This document shows, in pieces, positions 37,657 to 48,670 of a DNA stretch of 64,000 nucleotides. The stretch covers positions 236,021 to 300,020 of the forward strand of contig VWZL01000024.1 of assembly GCA_013396915.1 (NCBI GenBank), given 5' to 3'. Position 1 is the stretch's first letter. Each line of letters opens with the position of its first letter. The DNA is from Stercorarius parasiticus (lineage: Eukaryota > Chordata > Aves > Charadriiformes > Stercorariidae). Below the pieces are notes generated by a model. That model ran no database searches, was not told the DNA's origin, and saw nothing but the letters and a program-made list of their open reading frames with translations. Both the position numbers and the translations under genes were made by a program.

Positions 37657-37849
37657 AGAATCATAGAATGGTTTGAGTTGGAAGTGACCTTTAAAGTCAT
37701 CTAATGCAACTCCCCTGCCATGAGCAGGGACATCTTCCACTAGACCAGGTTGCTCAGAGATCCATCCAACCTGACCTTGGATGTTTCCAGGGATGGAGCA
37801 TCTACCACCTCTCTTGGCAACCTGGGCCAGTGTCTCACCACCCTTATAG
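37657..37849 (-). mobile_element. CR1 LINE tail, antisense
   Basis: Antisense CR1 3' end: 'aatagaatcatagaatggtt' to 'gccagtgtctcaccaccctt'. It stops exactly where a sense CR1 of another subfamily starts, giving a back-to-back pair. Confidence 0.9.
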
Positions 37850-38532
37850 GAGGTGGTGCGACCTGGGAATCCTGATGGATACCAAGTTGAACATGAACCA
37901 GCAGTGTGCCCTTACTGCAAAGAAGGCAAATGGTATCCTGGGCTGCACAAGGCAAAGTATTACCAGCAGCTCCAGGGAGGTGATCTTTCCCCTCTACTCA
38001 GCACTGATGGGGCCACGCCTGGAACACGGGGTCCACTTCTGGGCTCCCCAGTACAAGAGACACATGGATATACTGGAGAGAGTCCAGCGAAGGGCCACAA
38101 AGGTGATGGAGGGACTGGAGCACCTGTCCCATGAGGAAAGGCTGAGAGAGATGGGACTGTTCAGCCTGGAGAAGAGAAGGCTCAGGGGATCTCATCAATG
38201 TATATAAATACCTGAAGGGAGGGTGCAAGGAGGATGGAGGATGGAGCCAGACTCTCATCAGTGGTACCCAGTGGCAGGACCAGAGGCCATGGGCACAAAC
38301 TGAAACACGGGAGGTTCCCTCTGAACATCAGGAAACGCTTTTCTACTGTGAGGCTGACTGAACACTGGCACAGGTTCCCCAGGAAGTTGTGGAGTTTCCA
38401 TCCTTGGAGATAGTCAAAAGCTGTCTGGAAATGGTCCTGGGCTACCAGCTCCCAGCGGCCCACCTTGAGCTGCGGTTGTGGGACCAGATGACCTTGACAC
38501 CTCCAACCTCAACCATTCTGTGATTCTGTGGG
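37850..38532 (+). mobile_element. CR1 LINE fragment, sense (copy 1)
   Basis: Sense CR1 from 'gaggtggtgcgacctgggaa' through 'ggagagagtccagcgaaggg' to 'ctcaaccattctgtgattct'. Its frame keeps decayed CR1 C-terminal coding ([20 protein letters not shown]). It is part of the 713-bp duplication. Confidence 0.93.
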
Positions 38533-38563
38533 ACCTTTTCCATTCCTCAGAGACAGCCCAGGN

Positions 38564-39246
38564 GAGGTGGTGCGACCTGGGAATCCTGATGGATACCAAG
38601 TTGAACATGAACCAGCAGTGTGCCCTTACTGCAAAGAAGGCAAATGGTATCCTGGGCTGCACAAGGCAAAGTATTACCAGCAGCTCCAGGGAGGTGATCC
38701 TTCCCCTCTACTCAGCACTGATGGGGCCACTCCTGGAACACGGGGTCCAGTTCTGGGCTCCCCAATACAAGAGACACATGGATATACTGGAGAGAGTCCA
38801 GCGAAGGGCCACAAAGGTGATGGAGGGACTGGAGCACCTGTCCCATGAGGAAAGGCTGAGAGAGATGGGACTGTTCAGCCTGGAGAAGAGAAGGCTCAGG
38901 GGATCTCATCAATGTATATAAATACCTGAAGGGAGGGTGCAAGGAGGATGGAGGATGGAGCCAGACTCTCATCAGTGGTACCCAGTGGCAGGACCAGAGG
39001 CCATGGGCACAAACTGAAACACGGGAGGTTCCCTCTGAACATCAGGAAACGCTTTTCTACTGTGAGGCTGACTGAACACTGGCACAGGTTCCCCAGGAAG
39101 TTGTGGAGTTTCCATCCTTGGAGATAGTCAAAAGCTGTCTGGAAATGGTCCTGGGCTACCAGCTCCCAGCGGCCCACCTTGAGCTGCGGTTGTGGGACCA
39201 GATGACCTTGACACCTCCAACCTCAACCATTCTGTGATTCTGTGGG
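38564..39246 (+). mobile_element. CR1 LINE fragment, sense (copy 2)
   Basis: Second copy of the CR1 at 37850, nearly identical. Probably the same genomic element represented twice. Confidence 0.9.
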
Positions 39247-39276
39247 ACCTTTTCCATTCCTCAGAGACAGCCCAGG

Positions 39277-39896
39277 TCTCTTCCAGCTGCAGCATCCCCC
39301 TTGGCCATAGCCCAGCTCCATACCTCCCCTCTTACCACCGAGAGCCGGCATTTTGGGGCAGGCAGAGGAAAACTCACTCAGCAGGGAGGAGGGAGCAGAA
39401 AAGGATCCTAAAAAAGGATCAACATGTCCAGCCAAGGTCAGTTTAACGTGTCCAGCCAAGGCTGAACCACTCTCAGTGGTTCTGCCTCTCCCTGTTTGCT
39501 ATTGCTGTTTTTATCTAGTTGACAAAGAGCGGTTCCTGTTACGTGGAGTAGCTGACAGCTGGTTTGACAGATAAATTCCTTACAAGGGAATGCAACATGT
39601 GCATCAACAATTACCTCTCTGAAGTGTTGGCTTCTTCAGCCTGGGTTTGCACTGTTTTGTTTTTGACTTGGTGTGAGAGCGCTCCAAATTCATCAGGTTT
39701 TCTTTTCTGCTTCACGGCCCTGTGGGAACTCTGCAGTGTGGAGGTGTTTGTGTAACCTTGGGCTCTACCTTGAGCAGGTTGCTGTTCCCCCTTTTTTTCC
39801 CCAGGGAGAGCTTTTTTGATCAGTTTAATGAGTCATGTGTATAGATAAATTGTATTAATCGCAAATTGAGATACAGCTTCTTATCCGATATTTTAG
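39277..39896 (+). other. Upstream region of the elastase gene
   Basis: No gene. This is the proximal 5' flank of the elastase gene. A CAGCTG E-box lies near 39557, which could suit bHLH pancreatic factors, but I see no complete PTF1 site. Confidence 0.5.
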
Positions 39897-39903
39897 TATA
39901 AAA
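39897..39903 (+). promoter_or_regulatory. TATA box of the elastase gene
   Basis: TATAAAA, 39-45 bases before the ATG at 39942. With a start about 30 bases downstream the 5'UTR would be only some 15 bases, as is common for pancreatic zymogen genes. Confidence 0.75.
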
Positions 39904-39941
39904 AGAATTTCTGTTGGAAGAATGCTACCACTTCATTGAAG

Positions 39942-42900
39942 ATGCTCTGGTATCTGGTTCTTCTTAGTTGCCTGGGTAAGTTGCAACTGAAGCATTTGAG
40001 CTGGGAAAGGGTGAAACTCTCAGCCTCTGAGTGGTGCAGATTAGAGCGTAGAAATTTTTTCGGTGCAGTTACTGTGCTACGGCAAAACCTAGTGCGGACA
40101 AAATTATTCTGGCTGGAAGGGTTTTTCTCTATTGAGGGAACAAGGTCTCCATGAGAAAGACCTGATGGTGCTCTGAGGGAGGGGAGGGGAACCTACCCCC
40201 TGAAAAAAAAGGGGATTTAAGTTGGTGCACAAGCACCTGGCAGTTACGGTGGGGTTGTAGGGGCTATGGGAAACAGAAATCAATTTATATGAGAGCTTTG
40301 CACCTTGAAGCCTCTTTATGGTATTTTTCAACGATGGAGGCTTTAAAGACAACCTCCAGGATGGAGAGCGATCACAGTGTCACCATGTGCAAGTCTCAAT
40401 CCTTGATCTTTCGGACTTGCTTCCTTGGCTGCCCTGTGCAGCACAAGTTTATCACTGGCAGTAACCCACGATGACTGATGCTCATTAGGAATCCACATCA
40501 CAAATTGCGCTCCTTTTTTTTGTGTGGTCAGGGGCAATCTCTGGAAGTCCCCTCAGGGATGATCTTCAGAAAGATGAGCCGACTGGGCGAGTAATTGGAG
40601 GCCATGAGGCCCAACCAAACAGCTGGAAGTGGCAGGTAATGCTGGCATCTTATACTTGAAAAAAGCCTTATACTTGTAAAAGCAGTGAGAAAAGGGCAGC
40701 TTCCACTGCCTAAAGCCACACACAGCGTTTCTGCAGAGGCATGGCATGGCTTAGGTGTAAAATATGTTGTCTTTTGATCCAGGTATCGCTTCAGATTGCC
40801 TACGATGACTACCCGGGGTATTACTCCCACATCTGTGGTGGAACCCTTATCAGCCCCAAATGGGTCATGACCGCAGCCCATTGTCTCAGCATGTGAGTAG
40901 GATAAAAAGCATTAAAACTCCTCTTCTGCTCCTCATTCTTGCTGCAGATGGGAGCCGGACCCTTCTCACCCTCTGAGCTCCCCACCCGTGCCCTTCCTTG
41001 CACAGCTGGACATCTCACAGCGCACTTAATCAGGGGAACTGGAAAACTCTGCTTTAGCCTTGATTTTGTGCATTAATTGCTGACTTCCTGGGAGTGGAAA
41101 TCAAGCTGATTGCCAATTTGCATAAGGGGAGGTGCATGAATGTGAGCATTTAGAATGGGTTTGCATCCTGAGAAACCTGCACAGAGATGGAGAGATGGAA
41201 CAAAAGGCATGTTGCGTAGCTCATGGGCCACGTAGTACGATTTGCTCTGCAGCGTGTCTAACACGCACCGCCTAAATGATACAGCATGACACCAACAAGC
41301 GAACGAACGCTCCTCTTTAATTACTCATGCCTTTTGTGAATGTGTTTACAATAAAGTGTAACAAGCTGATCCTTCACACTCTGCTTCAGATAGATGCAGA
41401 GGTGCAAAATGAAAATTCTTGTTCAAGACCAAGCTCAGCACTGTATTAGCTCATGCTGCGCCTTCACTTGCTTTCCCAGCAAACTGCAGGCAGCATTTGC
41501 CAAATTCATAAGGCCGTTTCACTACAGTCCATTGAAAATCGTCGGGTGGAAGGTGCTTTAGAAGTGGTTACGTTGGTGCAAGGTCTCAGTGGTGCAGAAA
41601 TTACCCTGTAAAGGTAGCGGTGGGGAGTAGTTTTTACATTAATTTTTCCGTGATTTGTTTTCAGGCCACCAGGAGCAACCTACCGAGTGGCTCTGGGTGA
41701 GCACAATCTCTTGGAGGTGGATGGCACAGAGTACTATATTGATGTGGACAGAGTCTTCATTCATGATGGCTGGAATCCCAATAACATTGCCAATGGGTAA
41801 TTATTTTTAATATTGTCAGGTGGTTGAATGGTACTTAGCACCCTGTCCCACTAGCGTTTATGTGTATGTTCAGTCCAGTTCTCAGTGAGGCTGGATTTGT
41901 GGGAAGCACTGGAAGATGGCACAACGGAGATTTCCCAAATGACCTCCTCTCTTGGAGGAGTTACACGGTGTCTATGTGGATGACCTCAGTCCTGTTTTGC
42001 CCAAGATAGGGCAAAGATGGGCTTCACAGAGGGATCTAGGATGTAGAGCAGAGTCAGGGGCTTGCCAGCAGTCACACCACTGCTTGCGTCCGATGAAGGG
42101 AAGCCAATGGGGAAATGCCGAGGGACTGTCTTAAATCCCCCCTCAGAGACATGTCTGTCCACCCAGGGTCCACTGAAATTCACTCTGAGGTTGGGTTCCT
42201 CCAAAGGCATAGGAGGTTTTTGGGGGGTGTTAGCCTTTCATCAGCCTGTACCGTGGCCTCTCTGCTCTTAATTGCTCATATTTTCCTGTTACCTGTGATA
42301 ACTATAAGGATTAATTCATGATGTTTGCAAGGTGCTTGGCTGTCACCATGACAGAGGCTAGAGACCTGTGTAAGCGATTAAACAAATATGAGTGAGGATG
42401 TCAGATCTAGTTTATGACTAATTCAGGATTTTCAGTAAAGAGTCTTTTCCTGTTTTAGCTATGACATTGCACTGCTGCGCCTCAATTCTCCTGCTTATGA
42501 CAATGGATACGTTGAGCTGGGAATGCTTCCAGCTGAAGGAGACATTTTGCCCAATGACTATCCCTGCTATATTACCGGATGGGGGGTGGTTAGTGGTAAG
42601 TAAGGGGGAAGGAGGAGTGTTGAGGGTCCCTCCTGATTTCAGAGGGACCACCATGCAGGTAAGGCTGCCCCGAGGCAGGGTGTGGGCTTCCTGCCTCAAT
42701 GGCTGGAGCTGCTGGACCAAAATCTTACCTTTCCTCTGCTAGTGGATGGCAACAGTGCAGTCAGACTGCAGGAGGTGGTGCTGCCGGTGGTCGACCATGA
42801 GATCTGCTCCCAGAACGACTGGTGGGGCTCTCAAGCGAAAGTCTCTATGATCTGTGCAGGTGGAGACGGCGTGAGGTCCGGATGCAGTGTAAGATCTGTT

Positions 42901-44568
42901 ATTATCAGAGGATTTTCAAGCTCCCCTCTTTCTCTTTCCTTCCTATCTGACCTTGCTGTTCCTTGGGACCTGGTTTTGCCATTTCTCCACCTGCAATAGC
43001 TCCACTTACACGGACAGCTGAGGTTGCTGCAAGTTTTGGCTATGTCCAGCTGGTGCCATCTGACCTAGGTTAGGTGGAAAAGGAAGATGCTGTGAGCTCC
43101 CCTTTAGCCCAGGGGCTCCAGGTGGCCCCAGCATCAGTGCAAGGAGATTTGGGGGGAAAACCTGTTACCTCTGCCTGTATCCCCTTCACTACGGAGGTGG
43201 CTTCTGGTGAAAACAACCATGCAGAGCCCTTGAAAAATAACGGACAAATACATAATATGTTTGATTATGTAAATATATGAATATAATATAGAAACATATA
43301 GAAACAAAACCGGTTATACGGCTATACATAGCGCAATTATAGGTATAGTGTAATTATAGTTCTCTAGACATTTAGTGTATTTTTTTGTGTGGTTTAATTA
43401 TGGCAGAACCTTGTTTCAAACTGGGTTCTGGGCCAAGCAGGAGCCTCTATCTTTTCATATATTTTAACTCGAGTTGCTTTCTTTTTCACCACCTTAACTT
43501 CCCGGGACCCTTTGGTACATATGTTTGTTTGCGAAGTGGGGGTGTGTGTGTGTCAGGACAGTGATTAACTAATTGGTGCTCCTTAATCCTATCCAGTCAT
43601 TCCTTGATTGCTCAGATAATTTGGCTTAATATGTTCCTCTCCTTCCTCTGATCCAGGGGGACTCCGGGGGCCCTCTCAACTGCTACAAAGACAATCACTG
43701 GCAAGTCCACGGGATTGTCAGTTTTGGGCTAGTTCCTTACTGTAACACCTACAAGAAGCCGACAGTCTTCACACGTGTGTCAGCCTACACGGACTGGATC
43801 TACAGCGTAAGTTGCTTAGTGCCTGCGAGGTAACCTGGTGCATCTCCCACGAGGGCAAGGGAGTGTCAGAGGACTTGAATCCTTTCATTTACTAAAGCAT
43901 TAGGAGCTGAACTGGGAGATCTGGGAAGGTCTAAAATCAGGGTATTTGGTGCTAGTTTTGGTGTAGTCAAATAATTGTAAGGAAGGAGCTGCTACCGTGG
44001 AGCTGGAATGCTCCTGGGGACCACAGAACAAATTCAAGCCAGACAGGAGCTGGGCTCTGTGTCCAAAAAATGACCCTCACCATTCACCCAGACAAAACCT
44101 TACTGCAGGAAACCGCTGAAGGAATTAGCTGACCGGTGAATGGGAAATGCAGCAAACATAAAGCATCTCTACAAGTCCTCCAGTGCCACACTGTGCGCTC
44201 TCAGCCTTGCATTTGGGAATGAGCAGCGAGCTCTTTGCTGCCAGCAATAAAGTCTGGCACAAGGAGCAGCCGTTTCCCAGGCACAGGGGGGTGGTTTTGT
44301 GGAAATGTCGCTGTAAACCATGGGGCCTGCTGGAAAGAAAGGTGGGGAGAGGTATTTTAAATCACTGCAAGGAAGAGGGAGGCTGCTGTCGTCCATAAAC
44401 CTACCCTTCTGTGTGGGAAAATGTTGTTAGAGCAGTCCCCTGGCCCAGCTGAGAGCAAGCCCTTCTTCCGAGCACTTTGGTGGGATGGAGACACGTGTTA
44501 CTCTGGCTCTCTGCTGAATTCACCTCTTTTTTGTTTTCCAGACTGCAAAGAATAACGGGGGTCTCTAG
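39942..44568 (+). CDS. Chymotrypsin-like elastase, CELA1-like serine protease zymogen
   Basis: A secreted S1-family digestive endopeptidase. Eight exons: 39942-39975, 40532-40635, 40783-40892, 41665-41796, 42459-42595, 42743-42888, 43657-43806, 44542-44568. All phases fit, 840 bases, 279 residues, no break. A hydrophobic signal peptide ([12 protein letters not shown]) is followed by a propeptide without cysteine, cleaved at TGR/VIGG (Arg31). Catalytic residues are His79 (TAAHC), Asp129 (GYDIALL) and Ser224 (GDSGGP). [19 protein letters not shown] and [11 protein letters not shown] are elastase signatures. The lack of a propeptide Cys and the GYDIALL context favour CELA1, while VHGIVSFG (Gly at position 216, chymotrypsin numbering) is as in CELA2/CTRC. 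Human CELA1 has 258 residues; the extra length is mainly N-terminal. It lies between dead TTC21A and CSRNP1, where mammals have no elastase. Exact orthology is open. Confidence 0.93.
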
Positions 44569-44689
44569 AGAAGGATCGACTGGCACACGAATATGAGAAG
44601 AGATAGAACAAAGTATCTCTGCTCGTTACCCCTCCTCTCATCCCTTCTACACCTCTTTGGGCTATTAATAGCCAAGTTTTTCTGAGTAT

Positions 44690-44695
44690 AATAAA
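44690..44695 (+). terminator. Poly(A) signal of the elastase gene
   Basis: AATAAA 121 bases after the stop codon (TAG, 44566-44568), followed by a TG-rich stretch ('tcagtgatgtcaggcagtga'). It gives a short 3'UTR. Confidence 0.85.
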
Positions 44696-44743
44696 GTATC
44701 AGTGATGTCAGGCAGTGACCTGTTGCTATTTTTGCATTACTCA

Positions 44744-44825
44744 GGACTGCATCCAGGCGGGTCTTGAAAGTCTCCAGAGAAGGGGACTCCACAACCCCCC
44801 TGGGCAGCTCACAACCTTCCCTCCT
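44744..44825 (-). mobile_element. Short CR1 LINE fragment, antisense
   Basis: Contains 'ctgcatccaggcgggtcttg' and 'ggggactccacaacccccct', an internal part of the CR1 3' region with no tail. Confidence 0.75.
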
Positions 44826-47800
44826 CCCTTTTGCCGTGTATGAGATGAGCATCTATGAATGAAGGATTTTGATTTAGCTCTTTTTCCATTTTAAACCACC
44901 TATGTCCCGTCTCTCCTCAAGCCTGCACACACCTAGGGCTTAGCAGCATTTTTGCAAAATCCTCTTTTTTTTTGAGGGGGGGTGGTGGAGAAATGCGCGT
45001 TTCTTCTCTCCAAAAGCCACTAGAGGGCATTGGCAAACCGAAGGAATATCCGACACGGTTATCACTGGCTGCTCGGGGAGTTTTGTGGGCCGGGAATGAG
45101 AAAACGGCACACACGCAGCCTTGCACTCTGTCCTTCGTGGCTGCTCGCAGACACACAGATAAGCAATGACACACAGGAGCTGCCCGTATCCAGAAGTCCG
45201 ATTTGCAAACAGATAAATCCTCCTTCTTACGGCAAGTGCAAACGAAAACGAAACCAGCGGTGCTTTCTCTGAGGCTTGTAAAGGAGTGGAGTCCCAGCTA
45301 CTCTCTGCTTTACTGGGCTGCGCTTGGCAGCATCTCCTGGGTGCTCTGTAGTTTGGCAGTTCTCCTCTTCTGACAAGCTGAAAAAACCTTGAATCTCAGC
45401 TTTCCTGCTGAAATTACTGAATTTTTCTTGCTCCTTTTAAGACAGCCTGTGTGATTTCTGCTGCAATATCAGGTTCAAATATTTAACTTCTGAAGGAGAG
45501 GGAGCCTAGATCTGTTAGGCACTGTGATGCAGTGATGTCCCTTAAAAATTCACTTTGGAGACAAGTGACCGGAGCACGCTGACATCTGAGATCTTGGCCT
45601 GACTTTATTCCAACATTTCCCTTTGAGTTTCAAAAGGGATTAAAAAGACACAGACCAAAGGCTTTGGGAAATGAGATTTTTAAAGTGAGCCCATCAAACC
45701 CCTTCCAAACATTACTGCGGTGCTGAGAAGGGCAGCATTAGAGTGCCCGGTGGTTCTGCAGTGCCCGGGGGGGTCTAACCCTGTGTGCTCCGTGCATGGG
45801 CCGTGGGGGGATCTGTGGATGTCACACGGGGTCCCAAACTCTGATCAGCCTCCGTCCCTTGCCTAGGCTGAGCAGAACTGGGAACTGTTGGGGACGTTGC
45901 TGCTCCCTGGGCAAAAAGCACTCCCGGGACTGTGTTAGCAATTGAATGAGTATGCACGTGCCTTGCTACAACCCAAAACGCCACAGCCATCCCCTGTTCA
46001 TTCCCTGACATGGTGACGGGCTGTCCCTGCTTCTGCCCACAGCCGTGCAGGAGACCCCCTGGTCTCCATGGGGCAGCCGTGGCCGTCGTCTGCTTGAAAC
46101 CTCTTGTCACAGGCTGCTCCGAAAGCCAGGCTGGACGTTGCTCCTTTAAATCCTTCCTCCGCGTGAGCAAGACCTGGACCCGTTCTGGCAACAGCCAGGA
46201 AGAGAAACATCAGGCTGCACCCGCAGGAGCAGGAGAATCAGGGGCTGGAGACGTACAGCTCTAATTCAGGGCCATTATCACCTCCTCGGTGCCAAGAGGA
46301 GCGTTTCTTTCCGTGTTTCGATGACAGGAACAGCTTGTGCTGCTCGGCTGTGATTTATGGCGTAGGATAAGAGGAAGGCGATGGCCTGGCAGCACAGGGA
46401 CAGGGTGCATGTGCTTCTCCTGTGCCTCATGTACCTCTCACTATCCAAGAGCGTTGCCAGAGCTACTGTGATCCCGGGAGCACACCTCGGGAAGCCTGTG
46501 GAAAACGCAGTGCTTCGTGCGGGTTTTGCTGTGTGAAGATCCTAGATGTCCCAGCAATGTAATAGCCAATGGCATTGGGAAAACACGGCTGGGCACAGTG
46601 CTGTAATGCTCATACATAATGTTCCCGTCCTTTTCTCCAAAGCTGGGTGGTGGGGATGCAGCTAAACCGCAGAACAAACTGGATTTTGGAAAACTGGTGC
46701 TCCCCGCATCTTTATGGGGAGCAGAAAAAGGAGACAACCGTGGCAACAGGAGCTTTATCTCCTGGGGCTGGTCCCACCAGGTGGAGGGTGCTCCGGGGAG
46801 GTGTAGGACTGGCTACAGCACCTCGAGATACGTGAGGGAGGTGAGGCTGCAGGTGCTTGAAACACAGCTTGGGGGTGCAGGGATCAAATACAGTGTTTAG
46901 TGGCATTAGGGATGTCTGAGGACAACCCACCCCATCCTGCTGCTGCTTCAAACAGCTCTCCTGAGGTGCCTTGTCATCGCCACTAGCCCCATGAGGATGT
47001 CTTTGTACATCTGAGCATCTCAGCTGGCCCAAAACACAACAGAGCTGGGGAGCTTGAAAGTCACACAGAGACACGCTCAGTGATGGGGCCCTCAATCCCA
47101 CCACAGCTGAATAGACATGTTCTGCTTATGGATGTCTCCTCATCCAAATCCTACCCTGGGGCTGCTTCCCTTTATCAGAATAACCTTCAAAATCTGTAGA
47201 TGAATTTGTATTGCTCCTTCACCCAAGCGTTCCCTTGCTCGCTCACTTGCAGGCAAAAATGATGGGTATTTGGGAGTATGACTACAACGGGCTCCGTTGC
47301 CCCCTGACAGCTATTCAGCCTTAATTACTGGAAAGCACTTTGGGATGCTTTGACTATGAAAAGCACTTAAGGACCATTAAGTTCTCATCTCTATTTACTC
47401 CAAAGTAGTATCCAAGTATTTATTTCCAGGGAAGTGTAATAGATAATAGTTTCCTACGCCTGGTATCTCAGTGGAGCAGGTTTATGTTGGAGGGAGATCT
47501 TTTTATGTTGTTCATCCTGGTGACAGGGTTCTCCTGGAACGTTTTACCCTGGCGTGTGGCTCATGTGGTCCCCAGGGAATCGGGTCTCCAGGCCATCTCA
47601 AGCCTTTCAGCCTCCTTGGCTGGACTGACCTGAAAGCCTTCACAGCTGTGACAAAATATTTCAGCTCTGCTATTCGCAGATATTCCTTTTTTGGTGGGTT
47701 TCATGCACCTACTGATGCGATGGAGTCAGGGCATGTCCAGTCACAGGAGTTTTGGTCCCTCACTCAGCTTCCCTGGCTGAAATGTGGTGCAATCATGGGG

Positions 47801-48397
47801 GTTTTTTTTTGAGCATTTACTTTCTGGAGATGGTTTCCTCCAGCTGTGGATGTGCGGGACAGGCCAGGCGTGGAAACACACCTGAGAACAGCCACACCTC
47901 TCCTCCAGACCCCAGCGGGGCATTTAAGCCTTATTTTATTATAGGATATCTCAGTGAGATACATGCTGTCTCTGGTCCCATGGAGGAGGACAAGCATTGC
48001 CCAGGAGCAATTTGTCCAGCTGAGAGGCGAGATGCCAGTAGATGGCAATACTGCCATTCACTCAGCAGCAGGCTGAGAGGTATGGAACAAGCTGGTGGAA
48101 ATGTGTGGATTAAGCAGCGCTGAAAACTCCTAACGGCCATAGCTGTGAAGGAGAAAACCTGGGTCTCTCTCTTAACTGCTTATCTGAATTCTCACTGTAG
48201 CCATGGCTCTGGCAAAACAGGACATTTTGCTGGTTTATGGAGGGACAACGCTGAAACCAGAATACTTAGATTTATTCACTACACTTAGCACCACCCGTTT
48301 CCCCAAACGCTGAGGACTTGCAGCTCCTCCAGAGACGGGTTGTCGCGGAGGGGCCCTCATGTGGTGCAGAAATCGAACTGCTTTCATTTTGGTGCGG
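44826..48397. other. Intergenic between elastase and CSRNP1, first part
   Basis: No exon recognised. Open frames of up to about 130 codons occur but overlap on both strands and lack family motifs. Confidence 0.5.
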
Positions 48398-48670
48398 AAT
48401 CACGGAATCACAGAATGGTAGGGGTTGGAAGGGACCGCTGGAGATCATCTAGTCCAACCCCCCTGCCAGAGCAGGGTCACCCAGAGCAGGTTGCACAGGA
48501 ACATGTCCAGGCAGGTTTGGAATGTCTCCAGAGACAGAGACTCCACCACCTCTCTGGGCAGCCTGTGCCAGGGCTCTGCCACCCTCAAAGTAAAGAAGTT
48601 CCTCCTCATGTTGAGATGGAACTTCCTATGTTCAAGTTTGTGCCCGTTACCCCTTGACCTTTGGGTTGAT
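48398..48670 (-). mobile_element. CR1 LINE fragment, antisense
   Basis: Antisense tail 'cggaatcacggaatcacaga' then 'atggtaggggttggaaggga' and on to 'caagtttgtgcccgttaccc'. Same subfamily type as the copy at 13697. Confidence 0.95.

Larger units (their letters stand above)
37850..39276 (+). repeat. 713-bp direct duplication joined by one N
   Basis: 37850-38562 and 38564-39276 are the same 713 bases at an offset of 714, separated only by the N at 38563. I see four substitutions, all within 37986-38051, and no indel. The repeat contains a CR1 plus about 30 bases of its 3' flank ('ccattcctcagagacagccc'). Including non-CR1 flank shows it is not two separate CR1 insertions. Confidence 0.95.

Noticed and set aside
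37704..38921. Repeated open frames with [20 protein letters not shown]
   Set aside because: This is decayed CR1 coding sequence, duplicated by the 713-bp repeat, and not a host gene.
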